The notes under the pieces were generated by a model. The model worked only from the letters and a program-made list of their open reading frames with translations. It had not been told where the DNA came from and searched no databases. A program made the translations under genes and the position numbers. Below, in pieces: positions 13,401 to 25,400 of a stretch of DNA of 64,000 nt. The stretch is taken from contig NMRA01000039.1 in the NCBI GenBank assembly GCA_002633005.1, forward strand, positions 786,335-850,334. The letters are read 5' to 3'. Each line of letters begins with the position of its first letter. Position 1 is the stretch's first letter. This DNA comes from Phoronis australis (Eukaryota > Phoronida > Phoronidae).

Positions 13401-16400
13401 ATTGTTAAAACATCAAAAATCAAATTCAGAGTTAAAATCTATAGTTTTGAAAATATTTGACTAAATACACAGACACGTGGACAACAGGGCTTGGAATGAC
13501 CAATGACAAAAAACGCGGAAACTTTGAAACTTTTACGGCCCAAATCATGCCCGATAACCAGCCTTCAAATGGTCAATGTGAACCTTTCCCAAACAAAAAT
13601 CGGGAGGACTAATAAAAAACGTTACCACCATCAGTAGCATGCGTCTGCGTCCTTTTAGCTCGCCCGTCCACTCCCAACCCACACATTTTTGGCTGCAGAG
13701 CGGTAGTATTTGTCGCCGCGCTTAACAATAACACGAGACGCCATTGAAAATCCCACCACGCTGTCCCAGATGCCCCGGCAATGTTGACAATTTACGTTCC
13801 TCCGAAACATAAAGAGCAACTTCCGCTTTTCGAGGTGAACGTCGTCTGCAACGCCGCGGTAAGAAAGGAATTTGCCGCGGAAATTTTATATCAAATCCGA
13901 TTTTTTTTCGCGGAAATATTATAAAAAAAGCGGAAAGCACATTTGAAAAAAGCGGAAATCCGCGTTTCCGCGGAAAATTCCAAGCCCTGGGACAAGGTCT
14001 TACACAACATTAACCCAAACGGGTAAGGCAGTACGAACAGCCCACACGGGGTTAATATTGCTGGATCACAGTCAACCGTGTGCTCTTACCAGATGTCATA
14101 CTAGCCAACGCCGGCCCATTGGACGCCACAGGCGATGATAGGGGTACACTATCATAGCTTACCCCACTGGACGCAATAGACGAGACGGATGGATGACGGG
14201 TTGAGTAAAAACACTTTAAAGGAACAACTGCAAAAAGCATTGTTATACAATTTGAAATGTTTACCACCATACGCAACAAAAATGATAGGACAAAATAATG
14301 TGCAGATCTCTCATGATACCTGATGCTAACAGAATTTCGAGTCATGGCAGCTGACTGTTGGAAGAACTCCCCGTCGTAACTGTTAACCACCAGCGGAATA
14401 CCTGTCATTACAGCTGACCGCCAACGGAATTCAGTCATGAAGGCTGACCACCAGAAGAATTCACTGTCATAACGGCTGAACGCCTGCGGAATTTCCGTCT
14501 CAATGGCTGGTCTCGAGCATAATTTCTTGCTGTAACGACTGACTGGCAGTGGAATTCACTGTCATAATAGCTGACCGCCAGTGGAATTCATTGCCATAAC
14601 GGTTGACCGCAAGTGGAATTCTGGTCATAACAGCTGAATGCATGCGGAAGTTACCATTGGAGTACCAAGATAGACCAGTAATGATGAGTCATGTCTGAGG
14701 CAACGAACAGTTTTTGAAAAAATGAACAAAAATCTCATGAACCACTAAACCTCTAACAAAACAAAGTTACTGAACAAAGTAATTCAAAAAATGAGAGCAA
14801 ACAAGAAATATTTCGAAAATTCTAAAATTTATAACTTAACAGTGCTTCGACTTACCTTCCCCAAAAGATTTGATTTCCTGAAAAACAAAAAAAATGTGGA
14901 CATGATAAAAACACAATGTCAGTGCAGACAAGCTGATTATTTTTTTTCATGTTTGTGGCCAAACAACAAACATATTGTCAGTGACAGGTGGTTCTAGAAT
15001 ATCAAGCCTGTTGGCAGGTGCATAGAGGATTGAAACTTTGTCCCTATTAGGTCAAGCATACCAGACCCGAACAATTACAACAAACTTCCCTCTGTCCGGT
15101 CGCCATTGCTTTTGCCGACTTCACACCCCACACCCCACCCCTGCAGCTGCCAACAGGTATCGCTACCGATGCTGAAAATTATTCTGGGGCATGTGCCCTA
15201 ACCCAGCACATCCTACAGCCCTGGCTTTGTGAAAATACAAATCCCGACTATGGCTTTACAGATTTGATTAAAGTAGAACACACATAGCTACTGATCACTC
15301 CTCACGTAATATACATGCAGTCACACCCATGAAGGAAAACGCCAAGAAAATCGGAATCGAAAAAGGACAGAAAAAGTAGTGTGACTCGTAGATCTTGTAA
15401 GTCGACCCACATAGATTTGAGGTACCGGTAGGTCCATTGACATATGTTATCTCTGGCATCCTCCATGGACAGTCGAAATGAAACTCTTTCTACAGCATGA
15501 TACACTCGATGTTACCAAGACTTTCATGAAATGTAGCCCTGATGGCTGTTTATGGTCTTGCAACCATTTTGGCAATAAATTTCAACTTTTCAGTAGAACC
15601 ACAGCAATTCGACCTGCTCACTTCATTTCGTGAACTCTGACCCTGGGATCTAATACTTGTACTTGAAATCGAACTGTCTTTGAAATTTTCTGTTCTACTG
15701 TTGTACAAACTCAAGATAGAAGTCTACTCCAATGTGCTCGAGCACACTGTTATGTACATCTACTGTAACAAATAATGTGCTCTAGCACACTGTTATGTAC
15801 ATCTACAATAATGTGCTCTAGCACACTGTTATGTACATCTACAATAATGTGCTCGAGCACACTGTTATGTACATCTACAATAATGTGCTCTAGCACACTG
15901 TTATGTACATCTACAATAATGTGCTCTAGCACACTGTTATGTACATCTACAATAATGTGCTCTAGCACACTGTTATTTACATGAATGACTGTTTTATCCT
16001 GACTTGCAGATGATGACAACAGCAATAATTTTGAGCTTTTGCTAAAACATTGTGTTTTTACGACAGTTAATAGCCTGAAACTAGGGTCATTGAGCTTGAT
16101 CTAGGAATAGACACTCATTTGCATAAACCATAGCAATACTCAAGTAGAGAAAAACTGCCAATTATCCTGAGTTTGCAGAACAGAAAATTTCAAAACAAAT
16201 TTCAAGACCATTACGAGTACAAGGATTACAGTAGACCAAGGGCCTTGTGACATGAGGGAGATAAATGGATATTATGCTATTATCATCCCTTAACTATACA
16301 GGAAACCTTTAAGTTAATAATTCATGTCATAAGTAAATAAGAAATTAGCCTACAGGAAATTTGAGAATCCATGACTACACGCTGTAGCTCTTTCTGAACT

Positions 16401-19400
16401 AATAATTAATACAATAATCAGAGTAGGTTGAGAATCTCCAAGAATAGATCCACAAGATATTTTCGGTTTCATCCACTAATTATGACATGACCTGATGTTA
16501 AATAATTTATCCCTGGCCTTGTTTTCTAATTTTTGAAATGCGTAACGTCACCGGAAAAACTTAATTGTTACACTGAACAACCTAGCAACTGATAAAAACG
16601 TGACACAGTTCACATTTATGGTTAGCGCTCATCTGGCTTCACAAACGACTAATGAAATGTCTGTCAGTTCAAACATATGAATGACATGGTCATTCCTGCT
16701 TAAGATTGGGCTTATAACTTTTGATACAGGGCAAACTTGGCATAATTATAGCACTCAGAAAACAAGCATAGCATAATTTAAAGTTGTATTTGCCCTGTTC
16801 AGCTGGCTAAAAACGAAAACTGAGTTGGGGTTTATACTTTCATAAAATTGGTCTCGTACTATTCCCTATCGTAACATTCCATTTGCGTTACCAATTGAGT
16901 TCACAGTCAATGCTTACATCTGCTGTTTTCGGACGAGCAATTTTAGAGTTGGCCAAGTGTTTCCATGGGTCACTGATGGTCATGAAGTTCTTTAGGTTTA
17001 ACAAACCCAAACAAACTGTGAAGTATTTTTGAATCATTGGTGGTTTCCATGTTCTTGTTGGCAATGGAAATAGAATCTTATCAAGAAAATAAGTACGAGA
17101 GACTGATTTTATTGGAGTAAAAAGACTAATTCGATTTTTGTTTTTAGCCAGCTAAACAGGACGAAATAAAAGGTAAATGAAATATGCACAGAAGGAAGTT
17201 CGTGACCTTGATTAACCAATGAGAGTAAATTTCGCAATGTGAGGTGTCACTTGTTTAATATTCAACTTATTCGTCAACTAGCATAAAATATCAAATCAGT
17301 CAGTAATAAAAACAGTCAGCAGAGGGCATTACATATCAAAAAAAAGCCCATAATGTAACATAATTTCTGGGCATGGAAACAATTCAGTTCATTAAGGCTT
17401 GAGGCAAGGCTCAACAAATCAGCTTGTCATGATCACAAGCTGTGCCCAACTATCAATGCTTTCCACGACCAGAAAACACTTCACCTGAATAAAGAACAAG
17501 TTTGGACCAGTTTTAAAGTGGCAAATGGAATAAACCAAAAGTACAAATTTAAAAAAGTTCATTCCTTTAATGGAACCCAAGTTTAAAGCTCCTTTGGACG
17601 GGAAGTCGGACTGTAGCAGCTTTAAGTGCAGGTCTTGAATAATAAATGAAATGCCCAGAGTTAATGTAAATTTACACTTAATTCAGAGCATTTCATTTAT
17701 CATTTAACACCTGTGTTTAAAGCTGTTGTAAGCCAGAATCCTATCAAAGTAACTTTACTTTTTGTTCAAACCAGCACTTTTCTCAACTTCTTCTTTACTC
17801 AAATGAGAAGCAATTTCTAGGCTTGACAAGAATGGACAGTTCTTAAATGCTTTAGACCATGTCAATGAATAACACGACAAGGCAACTCATTGAGCCTTTG
17901 CTCTGTTTCATGAAAAATGACTTATTAAGATAGAAATTTGTTCTTCCACTCCCACTCTACAATAACTGAATAAATGCTTAGCCATGTAAATTGTTAGCAC
18001 ATCGTAGCTTAGAAATAACTGATACAAAATTATCTCAATAACTGTTGACTATAAGCTATAGGTATATTCCCAGGGACCTAGCATTTTTGCTCAAGTGAGA
18101 TTTAATCATTTTTCAGAAACAGTTAAGTGGATTATATCAGTTTTTAGCCACAAAAAGATCAAAAACCGGACAATCGCCGCACAAATAAAAAAGTTCATGT
18201 TCAATTCAACGTTTCGTCTTTTCATTAGGCATCATCAGGATCACATTTACAACAATTTAGGACAACAAGTGCCAACATACAGCTCAGGTAACATCCATAG
18301 AGTGAAGTGAGAGATACATAGAATATGGTCAGTAGCTGGTCATCACCATAGCTGCAGGGTCACAGAGCTCTGCATGTTATTCAGAGAATCAGTGGCATGC
18401 TGGTTCTGAATGGCCAGTGACTCTTTAATGTACAGTAACTCCTTATTAGGTTCTCTGCAGATAATACTAACAGAGTTGGCTTGGTGATTGTAGCTAATAC
18501 AATGCCTATATATGTTGCTTTTCTCTGAGGTGTGATGTTCTTTCAACCTGTCACAGAGGCGTCTCTGTGCGAGTCCTACATAGAATTCCTTACAGTTGTC
18601 ACATTCAACCTTATACACAACATTGCTCTTGTTCAATAAAGGGATGGGTGACTTCAGTTTACACAGCATATTGGAAAGTTTCTACGTCACTATCAAAATT
18701 TAAATTGGTAAAGCAGATTCTCCAGGCACAGTGTAACAAGCAATCGACTAGTGCCTGGAGAATCTGCTTTACCAATTTAAATTTTGATAGTGACGTAGCT
18801 ATGATTTTCCAGTTATTGCGTTCCAATGGTTACCCTTTGAATTTTCTGAATATCTGTAAAAGGCACTTTCTTTCAAAAATGAATGAGGCAGATAAGATAG
18901 CTGTTATTGGACCCGAGAAAAAGTTTTCTTTTCTCTTGGTTACACCGGGCCAAGTAGTACAAAATTGAAACGCCAATTATCTCGCCTTATTCATTGCATA
19001 GACCCAGCAGTTGAACTGATAGTTGTTTTCAAACCCTTTCGGAAACTTAAGTTAAGAGGAGCATAAGATCAACTTTCTGACCAAAGTCTTTAAGTCACCC
19101 TTTAAGAAGCAGATCTCTGGTCTAAGTAATAACAACTTTTAACTAATTACGCATTGCAAACCATACCGATTTTACGGCATTAAAGCATGTTTTAATAGTT
19201 TTATAGAGCCAGCTTTGACTGGTGGCTAATTGATTCACCTGCTGGTAATACAGATGCTCTGGGCTGTACCTTAATACCATTTCACAGCTATCACAGAAGT
19301 GAAATGCAGTGCTGACACCTGGTGACACCTGGAGGCAACACCTTTCATTGCTCATCAGGCAAGACCAGAGTGGCACCAAGTGTGAACTGAGCTTACCTCT

Positions 19401-22400
19401 TTCAAGTGGTCGCTGTCATACAGAAAGCGTGTCGTGTGAGCCAAGTCTTCGTCAATTTTACGATCAGAGACAAATAGCTGAAAGCACGTTAATTTAACAA
19501 AGTAGTGTATTTATTTCATGCCGCATAAAACACAAAAGTGTATTGATTAAGGGAAGGCCCTATGAAGGACTTCACAGCCCGTTGACCCCAGGGCATGCTA
19601 AACAGGTAATTATAAACAATTAAAAGATACACAGTAAATATGGTGAACAAATAAACAAATAAACAAATATGACAATGAAATTGTCTTTTCATGAACAAAT
19701 TAACATTAATAATAATAAGACATTAAGGTTACATTTACCCCATTTCACAAAAAAATCATTAAAAACATTGGCGCTAACTATATGGAAAATCCCAGAGACA
19801 TGGTTTTTGAGCATTTCTATCGAAGTTTTAATACAGCAAATTTGACAAATGCTGGTGAAATGACTTTTTCACGTGACTATGAGAATGGTACAGTACTGTA
19901 AAAGACATGATTACATTTGTCTCCATTCCTAGTTTAAGAAAACACACACCTTCGTGAATTGGCAGTTGCTAGTTACTTATATAGCTCAAGAAAAAAAGTT
20001 AATTAGGACTACGTGTAACCTCAAATAACATCAAATAATATTGTTGTTGAATGACTTAACTAAATTCTTACATAGTTACAAAACAGCAGTTGGCAACGGT
20101 GCAATAAAGACGATACTCATCAAAGCAACGATTTCTAACATAATGTATTCAAATGATGAACTTCCCTAAACCTTGAGCCAGGCCACTTGGTTGGCAAGTA
20201 GTTTTTAATTTGCATGGATGACTATCGCGTTATATGTTGCTCTAACATATTTGTAATCTCAAATTGTGTTTTGTACTTTGGTCCAGCAATATTTACAATG
20301 TTAAGGTCAGTAGAGAATAGTTTTTTGGCTAAAATATTGGTCTGAAAATCCATTTTGCGAAAAAAACTGTAATTGTAAGAAAGCATTAAGGCTGTACATG
20401 TAAGCACGGTCAGGTTAAAAATTCTCACATGAAAAGCGGAATTGTGGTTGTTGACTTGAAGAAAATTTCCAAACTTTTAGATTCAGGAGGTGAAAACGAT
20501 TCCAAGGTCATCACCTATAAATTCCAGCTGCAACCCTTTAAACCCCAGTCTAGACACCAAACCCACAGTACAAATCTGTGACACCCCCAAACTCCACACA
20601 TGCATTGAATACATGATATACCCAGTGATCAAACTCCAGCCTCACAAATTATCCAGACGATCCTCATGACTGGAGTTCAGGGACTGTAATGAAGCGTTCT
20701 CAGTGAGTGTGTGGAATATAGAGGTGCCGTCATGGAACTGTTTCCAATACTGACGGTTTACAGATGAAGGTTAACAGAAGATGAAACCCAGAAGCTCAGT
20801 TGGAGTAAACTCATGATAAAACAGTCAACAAGGATTGGCCACAACAAAAAGATGACCTTGAGATAAGATATAAAAACTTTGGCTAAAGTGTAAGACAAGT
20901 GCCCTAGACACGTGACGATACCTTGATTTCCGAGCGCAATGCCTGAATCTGTTCCTCGTTCATCGTCTGGGCGCGCTCAATCTTCATCTTCAGTTCCACT
21001 GCTTTGTCCTGACGACTTTGCAAGACTTCATCTGGAACCGGGCAAAGCGGACAATAACAGAGGGTCACTTGGGCTCAATCTGGGATGGGTCTCTGAAACG
21101 TACGGTTTTAAGGGGGACGTGGGCATGTGCAGTTTTAGCCTATCATATCTGCTCTTAACATACAATGCACACCGTAAGTAATCAGACAAAACGACCCAGA
21201 ATTCCCCGACACTATGGTTGGGTGAAATCAGAATTCATCATCTTAGTTTTCGTTTTAAGCAACCTTTGATTTTTTATGAAAATCTTAAGACCTATTTTTG
21301 ATAGACCCTCATGCAACAAAGTTTTTCAAAACAATTCCTCAGAGGCTCTTGAAGAACAGTGTACAAATCATAGTACTCTGAAAGTTTCACATAAACCCAA
21401 TCAGCCATTTCCGAGACATGATGTTTCAAAATAAGCCAAATAAGCATATTTTAAATAATCTGACATCAGACTTCTTTTCCTTTGCAACTCTTGTTAAAAT
21501 TCCACAGCCACAGTTACTGTACACTCGTTTTAAGAGTTTAAAAACATTTATTAGTCCATGAAAAGAAGATTACACAGGCAAGCCAACACTTAACATGTAT
21601 CAGGTGTTTGGTGAATAGTAACAACTAAACATCAGCTGTATTCTTGAACTGTATCTGACATGGTACCCTAAGCCCTAGGCCATACTCATCTGCTTATCTG
21701 ACTTTCTCATAAAATTAGTTTCAAGAGGACCAAAGATTAAAGGCAGCTTTCCAACGCGTTGAAATGGCTTTCCATCCAAGACAGATGTTAGCCTTAGGCA
21801 AGAGTTTGTAAGCGCTGGAAGGCTATGCTGCCCACAAAACATGAACCAGTGTTGTGTCTCTGGCAAAGATTTTCCCTCGAGAAAATCCTTTCCATTCTCG
21901 TAACTCGGAAGAACACATTTATGTGAAGAAAATTCATCTGTGAATGCTTTAGATAAGCCAAAGGCGCTACCTGACCATGGACTGCTTGCTTCCCTATACC
22001 GAAAGTTAGGAATTTGCCGTGAGCCCAACCAAATTCCATTCTAAGTTTCTACAGGGCTCCAAACACATGTGCCAGACAATTAAGCTATTTCACAAATAGA
22101 CTTATTTGAGCCCCATGCTTCATAAATTAGGATACGTCTGAGTCAGAATATTCTAAAAGGAATATAAAGTGTTAGAGGTACTGAATCTTCCAATGCAGGG
22201 TGCTATCACAGATGTCGCACTTATGAGCTAATTTACCATCAAACGTTTGAAATTGTATATTTTTGTAAACACAATTTGCAATTAGTAATCGCTCTCAGTT
22301 TTTCTACTGCCAATTTGGCCAACACCAACATCGTGAAGAGACCCCCCCATATAAATGGCTACATTCGGGTAAATCGTGTGGGTCCCTTATCACACTAACG

Positions 22401-25400
22401 TCCATCCGCTTTATTTAATACGCTCTCAATCTATTGAGATGTCAAAAAGATGGACCAATATTTACCAAGACCACATATTAGACGGTGAGTGACCCATTGG
22501 GAATGTGAACTCCCTGAATTAAATTACTGAAACAAAGGGTTAGTCACAAAATATGAACAAAAACCTTAATTTTCAAAGTTACAAATGGCTTTTGATACAA
22601 ATAACAGTGAAATTCTATTTTGTTAAATTTCTCCGCAAAAGTAAACATCAAGGATATTTCATTCTGTTACAAGCATGCTCTGCAGTGCGTAGATGTCATA
22701 AAACAACATTTGCTAAAAGTTCACATTAACTGCAAAAAGGATATTCAGACATTGAAAATTGGAAAGACTTCCATTTTGGCAATGATTTTTGAGTTAAATA
22801 AGTGGAAATTACTGTCAAATCTCATCAATTAAGGACACAATACAGCAGACAAGTGAACATATATTTTTCCTCATAATTTATTTCATAAAAGATACATAGC
22901 ACTAAATTAATGCTTTACAGTGTTCAAATTCTGCATCACAGCTACCATCAGTGAATATTTTGAAAAAATGTCAGCATTCATAACAAAGATAGAAAACCTT
23001 GAAAAATAAAAACAAGTAATTTTGGCAATTACTTTTGTCCAAAGTTAGTGAGATTTTGCCATACCATATGATCGAAGAGCAATATTAGGCTCTAATGGAA
23101 AGCAATGCTGCGCCTACATGAGGCAAAAATCAGGGACACTCACATGCTTCCTCCTTCAGCTGGTCTAAATGCTGGACGACAACTACCTCACGCTCGCTCA
23201 ACTCTCGCCTAGCCTCCTCGAACACGTCCTTGACATTCTTGAAAGACTTGTCGAGCTCTGTGCCAAGTACCAGCCTTAGCCGTTGTAGTGAGCTCGTCTG
23301 ACGGGCCAAGTCTTTCACCGACTTCTCTAATCCTACAAAAGACACAAGCTCGCTAATGGCAAGTCTTAGATAATAAGAATAAAAAATCCTGAAACAAAAA
23401 AACAATTTGGTGACATGATGAAAAGTCACCTTAGACCCATTGTGCAACTCAAACCAATTTTTCCACCCCTCGGGCGCCACCCCTCATCACCGTTTTCTAG
23501 AAGTGATTCAGCCTTGAGGTGAATTTTCAATCATTGGAGAGTATCTTTTAAACCTGACGAGGGTAATTTTGCGGGACTTTAAAATATTTTTCATAGGTAA
23601 TTGTATCCCGATATTCACCCCCAAAATTGAACCATCGAGGGCCTTACAAGAGGACGTCAAGAATTCAAGACACAATCCCTGCTTGTGAAAAAAAAATGTA
23701 TTAACCAACACTTAATTAGTTGAATACATGACACTTGTCGTTATTAACAATCTTTATTCCATTCCGTTCGTATCCTCATAACAAAGTTTGAAAAGCGTCA
23801 TGTATTCATCCTATTTTGCATATTGGAAAACTTGCTCCTGAAGTACAGGCACGAACACCAAAATGAAGTTTTGTAATTTTTATGTCACAAGGAATTTAAA
23901 ATCTAAATCACCGAAACGTTCCACTTGTTTTGGGGCATATTCATGTGCGAACACACAGCTTGACAAACCAGAGTGTACCCATGAGCCTTACCAGCATGTG
24001 GTCTCCTTTTCGTGTCATCGTGCACCGTCTGCGAGTGACTTCCATCACCTGCATGACTGTGCTTGAGACTGTGGTCATGTTTGTGACTGTGACTAACACT
24101 GTGACTGTGACTTGTGCTGTGACTGTGACCATGACTTGGACTTCTACTGTGAGGTTTCTCTGCAAAAAGCAAAGGACACCGTTACCATTAAAAAATATAA
24201 AAAAAGTTGTCAACCTATCAACCACAGGGGAAGTGTTTGCCAGTTTACGTGATGGCATTGTTCAGATTCATCAGTTAAAGTTGCATTTTAAAGAAAACCG
24301 TTAGAAAATTGTCAATTTAAATGGGGTTGCCAATCCTGCTATTTGAAAACGGCTATCAGGGACTTCGAGTCAAAAACAAGCCAGTCACATGACACAACAA
24401 TTACCGTTTTCCACAAAAACATCGTACCTTACTTTGTCCGATAGTGCCCTTCGGTTAAGAACTCAAATTTGTGACAACTAAACAGGGTGGAGGGCAGAAC
24501 AGCTTTAATTCACAGTAATGAGGGCCATCTTGGAAAGCAGTGCTATCACTGAAGAGGCCACCCTTATTTTAAATATCACAATAATAAATAAATAAATAAA
24601 TGATCAAATCACATCGCCCCAGTAGACATAGCCAGCCTTATAGAACTGAGACAAGACGGCAATGGGTTTACGGCTCGGCTTTTCGTGGCTTACTGAAGCC
24701 AAGGGAGACGGTAGTGGTTTGGTCATGATCCAAAGGCATTGATAAAGACTTAAGTGTGTTCATAGATATCGTCTGGGTGAGACGAAACAACATGGCTTAG
24801 TGGTTCGCCGTCCCTAGTGTCTGGGTGAGACAGTGTGGGTTAGAGGTTTGACCCCCTTGGCTTAGCAGAATGCCCCCCCCCCCTCTCTGCACACACACAC
24901 ACATCCAAATGAAAGACTTGTGTTCAAATACCAGTTACAACAACAGACAAATGGGCATTACAGTGACATGTCCAATGTTCCACTGAGGTCCATTTCAGCA
25001 ATGGATCAGTGAAACAGGATAACAGATAATGGAAGACACTTTCCAAGGGACAAGTTGAAACTAAAAATTTACCTATAGGCAAGATAAAAGTAACACCATG
25101 CAGATTGAAAAATTAAACAATGTCAAAAACATTTTGATGCATTTTTATACCTTTAATCACTAACTTTATCATCCGCCTACGACTACGCCATCAGATTAAT
25201 TAATTTTCCCTAACATAACTAACCTCATGAGGTTTGAAATGCAGATCATTCGGATGAAAATTAATATTTACATAACCATTTGACAGGTGTTTCTTGATTT
25301 ATACGAGCAATAGTGGAGTTACATTTAGAGGTCAATAATGATTTATTTATTTCACCAGGTGCCTTAAAGTTTTAATATATTTAACTGCAGGAGGTTTGAA

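Larger units (their letters stand above)
14878..19396. other. SPATS2 intron H-I
   Basis: About 4.5 kb. It contains the 36-bp minisatellite (15731-15980), a palindrome of about 60 bp (17642-17700) and the rearranged Penelope-like element (about 18170-19140). The remainder shows nothing I recognise. Confidence 0.6.

Noticed and set aside
15735-15980. CRISPR-like regular repeats
   Set aside because: The units are contiguous with no unique spacers, and this is an animal genome; it is a minisatellite.
15750-16025. 91-codon repeat protein ORF ([12 protein letters not shown] units) and its plus-strand mirror
   Set aside because: A direct consequence of the 36-bp minisatellite, whose period is a multiple of three. 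It lies inside a SPATS2 intron, with no start or promoter argument.
21675-22028. 117-codon minus-strand ORF in intron F-G
   Set aside because: No recognised domain, and splice phase from exon F to G is complete without it.
23941-24258. Other-frame ORFs over SPATS2 exon E (VTVTVT-type repeats)
   Set aside because: Out-of-frame reading of the CACAGT hexamer array; exon E is fixed by splice sites and phase.
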